DNA from: Actinomycetota bacterium | GTDB taxonomy: Bacteria; Actinomycetota; Acidimicrobiia; Acidimicrobiales; MedAcidi-G1 | DNA: 61,426 nt | Assembly: GCA_018673475.1 (NCBI GenBank) | Contig: JABHCN010000005.1 | Location: 1-61,426, forward strand | Direction: 5' to 3' | Shown here: piece after piece, positions 16,049-25,682 of the stretch | Numbering within the stretch: the first letter of the stretch is position 1 | Layout of the letters: each line of letters opens with the position of its first letter | Notes under the pieces: model-generated | The model's input: the letters and a program-made list of their open reading frames with translations, nothing else | Databases searched by the model: none | Told to the model about the DNA's origin: nothing | Translations under genes and position numbers: made by a program

Positions 16049-18423
16049 TGGGAACCGGCCACAACGTTCTGGGGCGCGCCCTTCCCCGCGTCGACTCCAT
16101 GGAGCAGGTGACGGGCGCAACCCGCTTCGCAGACGATCTGACCCTGCCCGGCACGCTGGTCGGACGACAACTGCTCAGCACGCACCCGCATGCCCTCATT
16201 GTCGGCATTGACACCAGCCGGGCCGAGGCCCTCGACGGCGTGAGGGCGGTCATCACCGGCTCGGACCTGCCCATTACCTACGGCATCCTCCCGGTCAGCC
16301 AGGACGAGAACGCCCTGGCAGTGGACCGGGTGCGCTACGTGGGAGATCCCGTGGCCGCCGTGGCCGCCGACAACGCCGAAATCGCCGAGAGGGCGCTCTC
16401 GCTGATCGAGGTGGACTACGAGCCCCTCGCAGAGGTGGTGGACCTGGAACAGGGCCTGTCAGAGGACCGCCCGCTCATCCATGGTGAGGGATCCGGCCGG
16501 AACGTCCACAGGTCGGTGGCGCTCGAGTTCGGTGACGTCGATGAGGGATTCGGTGTCGCCGACCATATCCGTGAGGACGTGTTCCACTACAGCGGGAACA
16601 CCCACGCAGCACTGGAGACCCACTGCGTCCTGGCCTCGTACGACGCTTCCGGGAAGCTCACGCTGTGGTCGTCCACCCAGGTTCCCCACTACCTGCACCG
16701 CTCCCTCGAGAGGGTGCTGGAGCTCCCCGCCGGTCGTATCAGGGTGGTGGCAACGCCGAATGGGGGTGGGTTCGGTGGGAAGACCGAACCGTTCTCCCAC
16801 GAGTTCGTCGCAGCGAAACTGTCGATCCTCACCGGGCGACCTGTCCGCATCAACCTCAGCAGGGAGGAGGTCTTCTACGCCCACAGGGGACGCCACCCGG
16901 TGCTCATGTGGGTGAGAACGGGCTTTGCATCCGACGGTCGCATCACCGCCATGCACTTCAGGTCGTTCCTCGACGGGGGTGCCTACAGCAGCTACGGGAT
17001 CGTCTCCCTCTACTACACCGGTGCCCTCCAGACCACCACCTACCAGATCCCCAACTACCGCTTCGAGGGCGTACGGGTCTTCACCAACAAGCCTGCGTGT
17101 GGGCCCAAGAGGGGCCACGGCACACCGCAGCCCAGGTTTGCCGTCGAGTGCCAGTTGGACAGGGCCGCGGAGGATCTGGACATGGATCCCGTCGGCATTC
17201 GGCTGGTGAACGCCGTGGAGCCTGACTCGTCGACGGTCAACCACCTGCGCATCACCAGCTGCGGCCTCCGCGACTGCATTGCCAAGGTGGCCGGGGCATC
17301 CGACTTCACAGCGAGGCACGGTCGGCTTCCACACGGCCAGGGCCTGGGCCTAGCGGTTGGTGCCTACATGTCGGGAGCGGGCCTACCCATCTACTGGAAC
17401 GACATGCCCCAGTCCGAGGTCCAGGTGAAGGTGGACAGGGGAGGCGGCGTGACGGTCTACTCAATGGCCACCGACGTCGGTCAGGGGTCGACGACGATGT
17501 TGGCGACCGTGGTGGCTGAAATGCTCGGCCTCCAGCCATCGGATCTGGCAATGGTGACAGCCGACACCGATCTGACACCGGTGGATCTCGGGAGTTATTC
17601 CAGCCGGGTGACCTTCATGGCTGGGAATGCCGCGGTGGAAGCGGCCGGGAAGGTCCGGGACCGCGTGGTCCGGGCCGTGGCCGAGAAGCTTGAGGCCAAC
17701 CCATCGGACCTGGTCCTCGCCGACGGCCGGGTGTCAGTGGCCGGAGACCCGGCCGCCGGCCCTGACTGGTCCGAGGCGGTTCGCATGGCCATAGCTACCG
17801 AAGGGCCCCTGATCGAGTCCGGCAGTTACCGGGCACCCGAACTGGCCGGTCCCTACAAGGGATCGGGCGTCGGCATCTCTCCCGCCTACAGCTATTCGGC
17901 ATGTGTCGCCCAGGTCAGGTGTGATGCAGATACCGGCATGGTTGTCGTGGAGAGGGTCTGGCTGGCTCACGATGTGGGCAGGGCGATCAACAGCCTGCTG
18001 GTCGAAGGCCAGATCGAGGGCGGTGTCTACATGGGCCTGGGCGAGGCACTGCTCGAGGAGCAGGCCTTCCGCGGTGGCCTGCACAGGGGGCCCAGCCTGC
18101 TCGACTACAAGATCCCCACCATCCTCGAGATGCCACCAGTTGAGTCCATCATCGTTGAGTCGGTTGACCCTGAGGGCCCGTTCGGTGCCAAGGAGGTCGG
18201 ACAGGGTCCTCTCCTCCCGGTGGTGCCTGCTGTCGCCAACGCCGTCCACGATGCCCTCGGCGTCTACATCGACGAGGTGCCGATCACCCCGGACAGGGTC
18301 GTGGCTGCCCTACGCGACCTTGCCCGTGGCGGGAGTGGCAGGTTCGGTCCGGAATCAGTACCGGATTTCGACTTCGGAACACCCGTGCGGGTCGAACCGC
18401 CTGAGGGGTTTGTAGCCCCATGA
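16048..18423 (+). CDS. hcrA: 4-hydroxybenzoyl-CoA reductase-like molybdenum subunit, with Glu-to-Gln at the usual active-site base
   Basis: The 791-residue molybdopterin subunit has the family glycine-rich motif P-N-G-G-G-F-G-G-K-T-E-P-F-S-H-E, the molybdenum-contact region G-Q-G-S-T-T, and the stretch C-G-P-K-R-G-H-G-T-P-Q-P-R-F-A-V-E, which I associate with 4-hydroxybenzoyl-CoA reductases rather than xanthine or CO dehydrogenases. The enzyme removes the para-hydroxyl from 4-hydroxybenzoyl-CoA with two ferredoxin electrons, giving benzoyl-CoA. At residue 719 the motif G-A-K-E-V-G-Q-G-P has glutamine where the family normally has its catalytic glutamate. The enzyme may therefore have altered chemistry or substrate. 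Both ends overlap neighbouring hcr genes. Confidence 0.88.
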   Translation: MGTGHNVLGRALPRVDSMEQVTGATRFADDLTLPGTLVGRQLLSTHPHALIVGIDTSRAEALDGVRAVITGSDLPITYGILPVSQDENALAVDRVRYVGDPVAAVAADNAEIAERALSLIEVDYEPLAEVVDLEQGLSEDRPLIHGEGSGRNVHRSVALEFGDVDEGFGVADHIREDVFHYSGNTHAALETHCVLASYDASGKLTLWSSTQVPHYLHRSLERVLELPAGRIRVVATPNGGGFGGKTEPFSHEFVAAKLSILTGRPVRINLSREEVFYAHRGRHPVLMWVRTGFASDGRITAMHFRSFLDGGAYSSYGIVSLYYTGALQTTTYQIPNYRFEGVRVFTNKPACGPKRGHGTPQPRFAVECQLDRAAEDLDMDPVGIRLVNAVEPDSSTVNHLRITSCGLRDCIAKVAGASDFTARHGRLPHGQGLGLAVGAYMSGAGLPIYWNDMPQSEVQVKVDRGGGVTVYSMATDVGQGSTTMLATVVAEMLGLQPSDLAMVTADTDLTPVDLGSYSSRVTFMAGNAAVEAAGKVRDRVVRAVAEKLEANPSDLVLADGRVSVAGDPAAGPDWSEAVRMAIATEGPLIESGSYRAPELAGPYKGSGVGISPAYSYSACVAQVRCDADTGMVVVERVWLAHDVGRAINSLLVEGQIEGGVYMGLGEALLEEQAFRGGLHRGPSLLDYKIPTILEMPPVESIIVESVDPEGPFGAKEVGQGPLLPVVPAVANAVHDALGVYIDEVPITPDRVVAALRDLARGGSGRFGPESVPDFDFGTPVRVEPPEGFVAP

Positions 18424-19403
18424 CCATGCGGCTCCCGAACTTCGAGTTCGTCGCCCCGGCATCGGTCGATGAGGCGGCCAGGCTGCTCTCCGACCCCGGG
18501 CGATCGTCGTTGATCGTAGGTGGCGGTACCGACCTGTTTCCCAAGATGAAACGCCGACAGGCCGTTCCGACCACGCTCGTCTCCCTGTCCGGGGTCGACG
18601 AAATGAGAGGCGTTCGCGTCGATGCAGCGGGTAACTGTGTCATCGGCGCTTCGACGCTCCTGGCTGACCTTGCGACCTCTGAGGTGGTTCCGTCGGCCGT
18701 GGCGACCGCTGCTGCGAGCATCGCCTCTCCCCAGATCCGCAACACGGCGACGGTCGGCGGGAACCTCTGCCTCGACACCCGATGCAACTACATCGACATG
18801 CCGGAGACCTGGAGAGAGGCGAGCGGCCACTGCCTGAAGGACGGTGGCGAGACCTGTTGGGTGGCCCCACAAGGTGATCGATGCTGGGCGATCAACTCAT
18901 CGGACCTGGCACCCGTGGCCATCGCACTAGGTGGTTCGGTACGGCTCATGAGCACACGGGGAGAGAGGCTGGTTCCCGTCGGGGACCTGTACGGGGATGA
19001 CGGAATCGACTGTCACACGATGGCTGCTGACGAGATTCTTGTCGAGCTCCTGATTCCGTCCGACGGCGGACGGGCCACCTACCGGAAACTCCGCAGGCGT
19101 GGATCGATCGACTTCCCCCTCCTGGGTGTGGCCGCCGCCGGCCGGTTTGACCCGGATGGGATCTGCCTCGAGGTGCGCATCGTCATAGGGGCGGTAACGC
19201 CGGCTCCGGTACGGGCCACAGAGGCCGAGGAGTTCCTCATCGGCCAGCGGCTGACCGAAGAGGTGATCGTGCAGGCAGCCGACATCGCCTCGGGCCCTGT
19301 CCGCCCTCAGGACAACACCGATACGGGTTCGCGCTACCGGAAGTGGATGATCCCGGTCTTCGTAGGTAGGGCTCTACGTGACCTGGTGGCAGACGATGGC
19401 TAG
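18420..19403 (+). CDS. hcrB: 4-hydroxybenzoyl-CoA reductase, medium FAD subunit with the extra [4Fe-4S] loop
   Basis: A 327-residue FAD-binding medium subunit of the CoxM/HcrB type, with the flavin loops V-G-G-G-T-D-L-F near 33-40 and T-V-G-G-N-L-C-L-D near 111-119. It contains the insertion that is special to 4-hydroxybenzoyl-CoA reductases: cysteines at 122, 138, 146 and 155, matching by spacing and, as I recall, by number the four ligands of the additional [4Fe-4S] cluster of the Thauera protein. That cluster lets the enzyme take low-potential electrons from ferredoxin. This is the strongest single clue that the Mo enzyme works in reductive aromatic dehydroxylation. Confidence 0.92.
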   Translation: MTMRLPNFEFVAPASVDEAARLLSDPGRSSLIVGGGTDLFPKMKRRQAVPTTLVSLSGVDEMRGVRVDAAGNCVIGASTLLADLATSEVVPSAVATAAASIASPQIRNTATVGGNLCLDTRCNYIDMPETWREASGHCLKDGGETCWVAPQGDRCWAINSSDLAPVAIALGGSVRLMSTRGERLVPVGDLYGDDGIDCHTMAADEILVELLIPSDGGRATYRKLRRRGSIDFPLLGVAAAGRFDPDGICLEVRIVIGAVTPAPVRATEAEEFLIGQRLTEEVIVQAADIASGPVRPQDNTDTGSRYRKWMIPVFVGRALRDLVADDG

Positions 19404-19421
19404 ACGATCTCGGGAGGAAGA

Positions 19422-20489
19422 ATGATGGAGGCCCGTACCGACCGGTACTCGTGGCGGATGGTCGAGGCGGGTCGGCCCCTCGAGAGGTTCGATGGCGCCG
19501 CCAGGCAGCCGGGAGACGGCGAGGTCCTGATCCAGGTCGCCGGGTGTGGCGTTTGCCATACCGACCTGGGGTTCCTGGACGGGTCTGTCAGAACCCGCGC
19601 CGACCTGCCCCTCGTGCTCGGCCACGAGATCAGCGGCCGCGTCCTGGAGGCGGGGGAGGGAGCCCGTGACTGGATCGGCAGGGATGTCCTGGTGGCTGCC
19701 GTCATTCCCTGTGGATCCTGCGACATGTGTTCAGTCGGTCGGGGAAACGTCTGCAGCGACCAGAAGATGCCCGGCAACGACATGGACGGGGGATTTGCCA
19801 CCCACGTGACCGTCCCGGCCACAGGAATCTTCGCCTGCGAGGGTCTGCCCGACGGATATGACCTGGCCGACCTCTCAGTGGTGGCCGATGCGGTTACGAC
19901 GCCGCTCCAGGCGGTACGTCGGGCCGGGGTCGCCGGGGGTGACTTCGTTGTCGTGGTCGGAACAGGTGGTGTCGGGACCTACGCGGTGCAGATCGCAGCG
20001 GCATCTGGCGCAACGGTCGTGGCTGTGGACATAGAAGATGCCCACCTTGAACCCCTCCTCGCCCACGGGGCGGCTGCAACGGTCAACGCACGGGGTCTTT
20101 CACCACGGGATGTACGTGACAGGGTTCGGGAGCATGCGAGGTCGTCTGGTGTGGCGCCCACCGGCTGGAAGGTCTTTGAGTGCTCTGGCACGCCGCCCGG
20201 GCAGGAGACGGCCTTTGGCCTGCTCGGTCCCGCCGCCACACTCGCAGTGGTTGGATTCACGCGGGAGAAGGTTTCCATCAGGTTGTCGAACCTGATGGCA
20301 TTTGACGCCACGGCATTTGGCAGCTGGGGCTGTCCGCCAGAGCTCTACCCTGAGGCCATCGATCTGGTCACCTCGGGAAGGGTGGATCTGCTCCCCTTCA
20401 CCCGGAAGGTTCCTATGGGCGACCTCGAATCAGTCCTGGCCGCTGCGCACGGCCGGAGCGACCCCCGGCGGACGATCCTCGTCCCATGA
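19422..20489 (+). CDS. had: 6-hydroxycyclohex-1-ene-1-carbonyl-CoA dehydrogenase
   Basis: A 355-residue zinc alcohol dehydrogenase. The catalytic-zinc region is G-C-G-V-C-H-T-D-L-G, the structural zinc cysteines are in C-G-S-C-D-M-C-S-V-G-R-G-N-V-C, and the NAD motif is G-T-G-G-V-G near 186. The stretches K-M-P-G-N-D-M-D-G-G-F-A-T-H and W-G-C-P-P-E-L-Y-P-E recall Had of the benzoyl-CoA pathway. Had oxidises the 6-hydroxy intermediate made by Dch to 6-oxocyclohex-1-ene-1-carbonyl-CoA with NAD. Position between hcrB and oah supports this. A start one codon later at ATG 19425 is equally possible. Confidence 0.92.
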   Translation: MMEARTDRYSWRMVEAGRPLERFDGAARQPGDGEVLIQVAGCGVCHTDLGFLDGSVRTRADLPLVLGHEISGRVLEAGEGARDWIGRDVLVAAVIPCGSCDMCSVGRGNVCSDQKMPGNDMDGGFATHVTVPATGIFACEGLPDGYDLADLSVVADAVTTPLQAVRRAGVAGGDFVVVVGTGGVGTYAVQIAAASGATVVAVDIEDAHLEPLLAHGAAATVNARGLSPRDVRDRVREHARSSGVAPTGWKVFECSGTPPGQETAFGLLGPAATLAVVGFTREKVSIRLSNLMAFDATAFGSWGCPPELYPEAIDLVTSGRVDLLPFTRKVPMGDLESVLAAAHGRSDPRRTILVP

Positions 20490-20523
20490 GAAACGACCCC
20501 AATCAGATGAAAGGTGCAATGCA

Positions 20524-21624
20524 ATGGACTTTGTAAGCCATGACCTGGATCCCAACAGGGAATTCACCGAGATCCTCTACGAGCAGCGGCCGGTGTTTGA
20601 CAACGGCGGATCGATGGTCGAGGGCCTCCACACGGTCTGGATCACCCTCGACAATCCCGACCAACTCAATTCCTATACGACGGAGTCGGTCAAGGACCTG
20701 ATCCTGGCCTTCCGCCGGGCATCGGTGGACCGCGCAGCGGTTGCCGTGGTCTTTACCGGTGTCGGCGATCGGGCGTTCTGCACCGGCGGCAACACCGAGG
20801 AGTACTCCGAGTACTACGCGGGTCAACCGAACGAGTACCGCCAGTACATGCGCCTCTTCAACGACATGGTCTCGGCGATCCTGTCGTGTGACAAGCCGGT
20901 CATCAACCGTGTCAACGGTATGAGGATCGGTGGTGGGCAGGAGATCGGGATGGCGTGTGACTTCACCCTGGCTGCCGACCTGGCCAGGTTCGGCCAGGCC
21001 GGTCCCAAGCACGGCTCGGCGCCCGACGGTGGGTCCACCGACTTTCTTGACCTGTATGTGGGCTGGAGTGAGGCGATGGCCAGCTGTGTTCTCTGTGATC
21101 CGTGGAGCGCCCACCAGGCGCTGAGGCTGGGTCTCGTCAACGACATCTTCCCGGTACTCAGGGTGGACGGAGAGTTTGTTCCCAACCCGCTGGTCGTCAC
21201 CGACCGCTACCTCGACGAGTGGGGCAGGATCGTCCACGGAGAGTCGAAGCAGGGTGACGACCTGGCAGCCGGCAAGGCACTGCTGAAGTCCGGAATCGTC
21301 GACTTCGAGTTGCTCGACGAGGGCATCGACACCGTCGTGACCAAGTTGCTCTACACGATGCCGGACTGCACTCTCAAGACAATCGAGTCGCTCCGGAAGA
21401 AGAAGCTCGAGTACTGGGACAAGAACCGTGAGAGCAACCGGGCCTGGCTGTCGCTAAACATGATGACCGAGGCCCGGGCCGGCTTCCAGGCGTTCCACCG
21501 CGGGTCACGCGAGGTCGGCCGGGAGGTCGACTTCATAGGTCTGCGTCAGCGCCTCGCTGCCGGGGAGATGTGGGGTGACGACCTCGTCAGGGCCGTCTCA
21601 CCCCAGTACAAGACGGGTTCATGA
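20524..21624 (+). CDS. oah: 6-oxocyclohex-1-ene-1-carbonyl-CoA hydrolase (ring-opening)
   Basis: A 366-residue crotonase-fold hydrolase close to the 377 residues of known Oah proteins. The blocks N-S-Y-T-T-E, F-C-T-G-G-N-T-E-E-Y and G-Q-A-G-P-K-H-G-S-A-P-D-G-G-S-T-D-F are hallmark sequences of this family, which adds two waters and cuts the alicyclic ring, giving 3-hydroxypimeloyl-CoA. I chose the ATG at 20524, because the frame upstream overlaps had with implausible coding. Its stop overlaps the dch start (ATGA). This is a widely used marker gene for anaerobic aromatic degradation. Confidence 0.95.
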   Translation: MDFVSHDLDPNREFTEILYEQRPVFDNGGSMVEGLHTVWITLDNPDQLNSYTTESVKDLILAFRRASVDRAAVAVVFTGVGDRAFCTGGNTEEYSEYYAGQPNEYRQYMRLFNDMVSAILSCDKPVINRVNGMRIGGGQEIGMACDFTLAADLARFGQAGPKHGSAPDGGSTDFLDLYVGWSEAMASCVLCDPWSAHQALRLGLVNDIFPVLRVDGEFVPNPLVVTDRYLDEWGRIVHGESKQGDDLAAGKALLKSGIVDFELLDEGIDTVVTKLLYTMPDCTLKTIESLRKKKLEYWDKNRESNRAWLSLNMMTEARAGFQAFHRGSREVGREVDFIGLRQRLAAGEMWGDDLVRAVSPQYKTGS

Positions 21625-22385
21625 GCGACACCTGGATTCACCACGACGTCTCGGCCGACGGAGCGGTCCACACGATCACGCTCGACAGGGCCCCGGGGAA
21701 CGTGATCGACATTGCGCTCTGCGGACAACTCCGCCCTGCCATCCAGAAGGCAGCGGACTCCGCAGACGGCAAGGTCCTGGTGATCCGTGGAGCTGGCAGG
21801 CACTTCTGCTTCGGAGCCAGTGTCGAAGAGCACCTCCCCGAGACGGCACCCGAGATGCTGGCTGCCTTTGGTGGGGTCATTCGTGACCTTGTCGGCTTCC
21901 CCTATCCCACGGTCGCCGGGGTCCAGGGCAGTTGCCTCGGAGGTGGCCTGGAGCTGGTCCTGGCGTGTGGCATCGTGATCGCAGAAGACGGTGCGACCCT
22001 TGCCAGCCCTGAGATTCAACTCGGGGTCTTGGCGCCGGCAGCCACCGCTCTGTTGTCGACCCGGGTGGCCGAGGATGTGCTCCTGACCGGTCGAAGCCTC
22101 ACCGCTGACGACGGCCTCCGGCTGGGGATAGTCAGCTTGGTTGTGCCTGAGGGTGGCCTGGATGAAGCGGTCGACACCTTCGTTGACACACACTTCGTTC
22201 CCCGGTCGGCCCATTCGCTCCGGCTGGCGACGCGGGCAGTGAGGGGTCAGCGACAGGTCGAGGTTGGTGAGAGGCTGGACGAGGCTGAGCGCCTCTACGT
22301 GGAGGAGTTGCTACCTACCCACGACGGCGTCGAGGGCATCAGGGCCTTCATGGAGAAGCGCCCGCCGCAGTGGCGGAACTGCTGA
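21621..22385 (+). CDS. dch: cyclohexa-1,5-diene-1-carbonyl-CoA hydratase
   Basis: A 254-residue crotonase-family protein with F-G-A-S-V-E-E-H-L-P near 58-67, a stretch I recall as diagnostic for Dch, and G-S-C-L-G-G-G-L-E-L and S-P-E-I-Q-L-G-V-L-A-P-A at the active site. Dch hydrates the dienoyl-CoA product of benzoyl-CoA reductase to 6-hydroxycyclohex-1-ene-1-carbonyl-CoA. It is the last gene of the plus-strand operon and converges on the reductase operon with a 30-base gap, in which I see no clear U-tailed terminator. Confidence 0.94.
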   Translation: MSDTWIHHDVSADGAVHTITLDRAPGNVIDIALCGQLRPAIQKAADSADGKVLVIRGAGRHFCFGASVEEHLPETAPEMLAAFGGVIRDLVGFPYPTVAGVQGSCLGGGLELVLACGIVIAEDGATLASPEIQLGVLAPAATALLSTRVAEDVLLTGRSLTADDGLRLGIVSLVVPEGGLDEAVDTFVDTHFVPRSAHSLRLATRAVRGQRQVEVGERLDEAERLYVEELLPTHDGVEGIRAFMEKRPPQWRNC

Positions 22386-22415
22386 GGTTCCTTTCCCGGG
22401 CCCTCGGGGCAGGTA

Positions 22416-22691
22416 TCAGCCGTCTCTCTTCCCTGCCCTGGTGAACAGTGCCACGTACCCGGAACAGGCTGAGACGGCGCAGGTGGTGCAGGCCTCACCG
22501 AAGGTGGAAGGGTCCAGTTCGGTCGTGGCTGTTTCGAACCCGAGGGCCGAGTAGAGACCTCTGAGTTCCTCGATCCGGGTGCGGTCACCGACCGTTCGTT
22601 GCTCCCAGCCTTTGGCCTCGAGGTCATGGGCCCGGAGCACCCTGATGCCCTCCGAGCAGTAGACGGGCTCGGAGACCTCTGTCTCCTTCAT
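22416..22691 (-). CDS. small cysteine-motif protein of unknown function, coupled to benzoyl-CoA reductase genes
   Basis: A 91-residue soluble protein that I do not recognise. Its start overlaps the stop of the bzdP-like gene as ATGA, so it is translationally coupled to the reductase operon. The C-terminal part carries C68-x2-C71-x4-C76 in the stretch G-E-A-C-T-T-C-A-V-S-A-C-S-G, plus one cysteine at 12. That is suggestive of a metal or Fe-S site but not a complete ferredoxin motif. There is no signal peptide or membrane segment. It could be an assembly factor, an electron carrier or an accessory chain of the reductase. Confidence 0.75.
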   Translation of the reverse strand: MKETEVSEPVYCSEGIRVLRAHDLEAKGWEQRTVGDRTRIEELRGLYSALGFETATTELDPSTFGEACTTCAVSACSGYVALFTRAGKRDG

Positions 22692-23521
22692 GCCTGCATT
22701 CCCGCCGTGGCCGGCACGTCGCCCCTGGCCCCGATCTTCTCGAGCCGTCGATGTCCGAGGAGGGCACAGCCGAGAGCCTGAACATGTTGGACCATGTCGG
22801 CATCGGGGACGTTCACCTCGGAGTCGAGTATGTCGCTCACCAGCCTGCTCATGGTCTCGAACCGTAGGATTCCACCGATGAGGGTGAATTCCGGTTCGGC
22901 CCGTACCCGCTTCATCAACTGTACGGACCGGTTTGTCAGCGACTCGATAGCGCCCTGCATGATGTCCGCCGGCGCCGTTCCCAACGAGAGGTGGTTGATC
23001 ACCTCGGACTCAGCGAAGACGGCGCATACCCCCGAGATCGGTACCGAACCCTTCGAGGTGGTCATCAGGGCACCGATTTCGGTCGTCTCGTAGCCCATGT
23101 AGCGGGCGGTCTTCTCCAGGAAGGCGCCCGTGCCGGCGGCGCACTTGTCGTTCAGCCGGAACGAGATGACCTTCGCCGATTCGTCGACCCGACTCGCCTT
23201 CATCGTCTGTCCGCCCACGTCCAGGATGGTGCGGGTACCGGGGAACAAGAAGATGGAACCACGGGCACATGCGGTCAGGTCTGTCACGTGCAGGTCCTTG
23301 AAGTCGACCTGGTGGCGACCTGCTCCTGTGGCGATCACGTAGGCGATGTCAGTTTCGTCCAGCCCTGCATCCTCGAGCGCCAGGTCGTAGATCGTGCGTG
23401 CCACCTGGCGAAGTTGGAATCCGGTGGGTCCCATCGCCCTTCCCAGGATCGTCCCGTCCTGGGCCAGGATGACGGCTTTGGTGTAGGTGGATCCGACGTC
23501 GATCCCGGCCGTGTTCGTCAT
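22688..23521 (-). CDS. bzdP: benzoyl-CoA reductase ATPase subunit (BcrD/BzdP-like)
   Basis: A 277-residue ASKHA-fold ATPase of the 2-hydroxyacyl-CoA dehydratase activator/benzoyl-CoA reductase family. The phosphate-binding loop is [11 protein letters not shown] near residue 5. Bridging [4Fe-4S] cluster cysteines are in [10 protein letters not shown] and [10 protein letters not shown]. Two such chains bind a shared cluster and couple ATP hydrolysis to electron transfer into the catalytic pair. It overlaps both neighbours by ATGA. The P/Q naming within this pair is by resemblance only. Confidence 0.88.
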   Translation of the reverse strand: MTNTAGIDVGSTYTKAVILAQDGTILGRAMGPTGFQLRQVARTIYDLALEDAGLDETDIAYVIATGAGRHQVDFKDLHVTDLTACARGSIFLFPGTRTILDVGGQTMKASRVDESAKVISFRLNDKCAAGTGAFLEKTARYMGYETTEIGALMTTSKGSVPISGVCAVFAESEVINHLSLGTAPADIMQGAIESLTNRSVQLMKRVRAEPEFTLIGGILRFETMSRLVSDILDSEVNVPDADMVQHVQALGCALLGHRRLEKIGARGDVPATAGMQA

Positions 23522-24339
23522 GATGCCACCCCTGCACCGCTGCCTACGGGGGTTCGCCCGGTCAGCACGTGGTCCATGGCGAACATGGCAGCGCCCACCG
23601 CTCCCATGTAGTGGCAGTCGTCGCTGATGTTGAGAGAGGTGCCGAGGCGCTCTTCGAGTGCCTTCACCATCCCCTCATTGCGTGAAACGCCACCGGTGAA
23701 CGTGATCTGATCGTCGAGGCCGACGCGCCGCATCAGTGCAACCGAACGGGAGGCAATCGAACTGTGGACCCCCCAGAGGATGTCCTCGATCTTCTTGCCC
23801 TTGCCGATCCATGCAAGTACCTCGGATTCGGCAAAGACCGTGCAGGTGGTACTTATCTTGATCGCCTTCGTGCTCTGTAGGGATACGGGTCCGAGATCGT
23901 CGAGGGGAATGTCGAGGGCTGCGGCCGCGGCACCTAGGAACCGACCCGTTCCCGCGGCGCACTTGTCGTTCATGCAGAAGTCTGTGATCTCGCCCTTGGC
24001 GTTGACCGAGATGGCCTTGGTGTCCTGGCCGCCCATGTCGACAACCGTCCTGGTCTCGGGGAACAGGTGCACCGCCCCCCGGCCATGACAGCTGATCTCG
24101 GTGACCTGGCTGTTGCCGAACGTGACCCGGAAGCGGCCGTATCCGGTTCCGATGACGTAATCGACCTCCTCTTCGTCGATGCCGCCCTCCTTGAGGGCGA
24201 CCGTATAGGAGGATTCCGCTGCCTGGATCACGTTGGCGCCTGTGTCGAGGAGGGCCCTACCCACGATCTGGCGGTCCTCATCGATGATGATGGCTTTTGT
24301 CTGGGTTGAGCCGACGTCGACTCCTGCTGCATATGACAT
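23518..24339 (-). CDS. bzdQ: benzoyl-CoA reductase ATPase subunit (BcrA/BzdQ-like)
   Basis: The second ASKHA ATPase, 273 residues, with [11 protein letters not shown] near the N-terminus and cluster cysteines in [13 protein letters not shown] and [10 protein letters not shown]. It resembles HgdC-type activators more closely than its partner does. Both ATPase chains here are short, as in the Azoarcus Bzd enzyme, whereas Thauera BcrA is about 440 residues. With bzdP it would form the electron-activating module that hydrolyses ATP for each electron transferred. Confidence 0.9.
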   Translation of the reverse strand: MSYAAGVDVGSTQTKAIIIDEDRQIVGRALLDTGANVIQAAESSYTVALKEGGIDEEEVDYVIGTGYGRFRVTFGNSQVTEISCHGRGAVHLFPETRTVVDMGGQDTKAISVNAKGEITDFCMNDKCAAGTGRFLGAAAAALDIPLDDLGPVSLQSTKAIKISTTCTVFAESEVLAWIGKGKKIEDILWGVHSSIASRSVALMRRVGLDDQITFTGGVSRNEGMVKALEERLGTSLNISDDCHYMGAVGAAMFAMDHVLTGRTPVGSGAGVAS

Positions 24340-24355
24340 TGCGGTTACCTCACAT

Positions 24356-25654
24356 TCAGGTTCCGGCCAGGGAATGTTGTCTGCGCGATTCGAGGCCTTC
24401 GAAGAAGGCGTCGATCCGGTTCTTCATCTGTGCCTCTGAGACCACCCGGCGATCCATCATGTCGGACTCGATGAACAGGGTCGGGATGTCGATCTGCTCT
24501 GTCAGGTATCGGCGCCCGTCTGCCAGTCCGGTGGAGACGGTTCGACAGCTCTTGATCGGGTGGTAGATGACCCCGTCGGCGTCGAAGTCGGTGATCATGT
24601 CGGCGAGGATCTCGTTCTGGTGGAACATGGAGTCCATGGCATCGCGGACCGAGACCAGCGTTCCCTCGGCGAGGCTGGCCAACGGGTCGGCGAGGTCGTA
24701 TTCAAAGCCACGGTTGGTTCCGCCCGACGCGAACCAGAGGTATGTCGAGTTGACGAAGGTGGCATCCCACTCACTGAACAGTTCGTTGAATCGGCGGAAG
24801 ATCGGGTAGCAGGGCACACCTACGAACAACAGCCGATACTTCTCCTCGATCGTCTGGCCGATTCCGTTGGCGGCCTTGTACTCCATCTCCTCTACGAGAC
24901 GTTCGAAGTAGCGGGCGCCTGTCTCCGTTCCCCTGAAGCCGTTGGCAACCCCGAGGAAGATGGTGCCATCGGTGACGGCGTTGAAGAGGGCAGGCCTGGC
25001 GCTGTTGAGCTCCAGTATCCGACTCCAGCAGCGGCTCATCGTGTTGGCGTGTCCCAGGACCTCACGGAACCTGTCGATGTCGAACTTCCTGCCGGTTACC
25101 TCCTCGCAGAGGCTGATCAACTCGGTCAACTGGACCTCGATGTACCTGCGGTCGGCTTCGAAGTCGGCGTCTCCCTGCCAGGTCTGACCACCTGCCTGGC
25201 GGGTGCCGGGAATGTCGATCGTGAAGGTGGGCGTTTCGTACATGCGCTCCCAGATCTCGGCCCACTTGATGTAGGTGTTGCATGCGTTCGTGAGCACCGT
25301 GAGGCTGGGTGGCGGTATCTGGCCCATCGGATGCTGACCGCCGCGTAACTGCACGGCCACGTCGGCCTTGACGTAGCCGCAGATGTCCGGTGAGTACCCG
25401 TAGTCCTCTGCCTCGTCGAGGTACTCATGGGCGACGCGACGGACGGCTGTCTGAAGTGAGTTGATCTCGGGGAACACAACGGGGAGGTCAAACGACTTGA
25501 GGATCTCGTTGAGGCTTCCCATTACGAAGACGTATGCGGCCTGGCCGCCGTTGGCTGCTGTCTGGTCCAGTTCGGTGAACCAGTCCTTGAACAGGGCTGC
25601 ACCCTCGCGGTTGCCCCGTCCTACCAGTTCCTGCCCGCTCTGTTCAGTTGTCAT
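24356..25654 (-). CDS. bzdO: benzoyl-CoA reductase catalytic subunit (BcrB/BzdO-like)
   Basis: A 432-residue protein of the HgdB/BcrB family. I start it at the ATG at 25654, which has a GGAGGT site, rather than at the longer frame to 25708. Candidate cluster-binding or conserved cysteines occur in [21 protein letters not shown] and [10 protein letters not shown]. The family binds the aromatic thioester and a [4Fe-4S] cluster at the ring-reduction site. The length suits BzdO/BcrB. It follows bzdN by 28 bases and precedes bzdQ by 16. Confidence 0.92.
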   Translation of the reverse strand: MTTEQSGQELVGRGNREGAALFKDWFTELDQTAANGGQAAYVFVMGSLNEILKSFDLPVVFPEINSLQTAVRRVAHEYLDEAEDYGYSPDICGYVKADVAVQLRGGQHPMGQIPPPSLTVLTNACNTYIKWAEIWERMYETPTFTIDIPGTRQAGGQTWQGDADFEADRRYIEVQLTELISLCEEVTGRKFDIDRFREVLGHANTMSRCWSRILELNSARPALFNAVTDGTIFLGVANGFRGTETGARYFERLVEEMEYKAANGIGQTIEEKYRLLFVGVPCYPIFRRFNELFSEWDATFVNSTYLWFASGGTNRGFEYDLADPLASLAEGTLVSVRDAMDSMFHQNEILADMITDFDADGVIYHPIKSCRTVSTGLADGRRYLTEQIDIPTLFIESDMMDRRVVSEAQMKNRIDAFFEGLESRRQHSLAGT

Positions 25655-25682
25655 GTCCACCTCCGGTGAGTGGCGTACCTGG

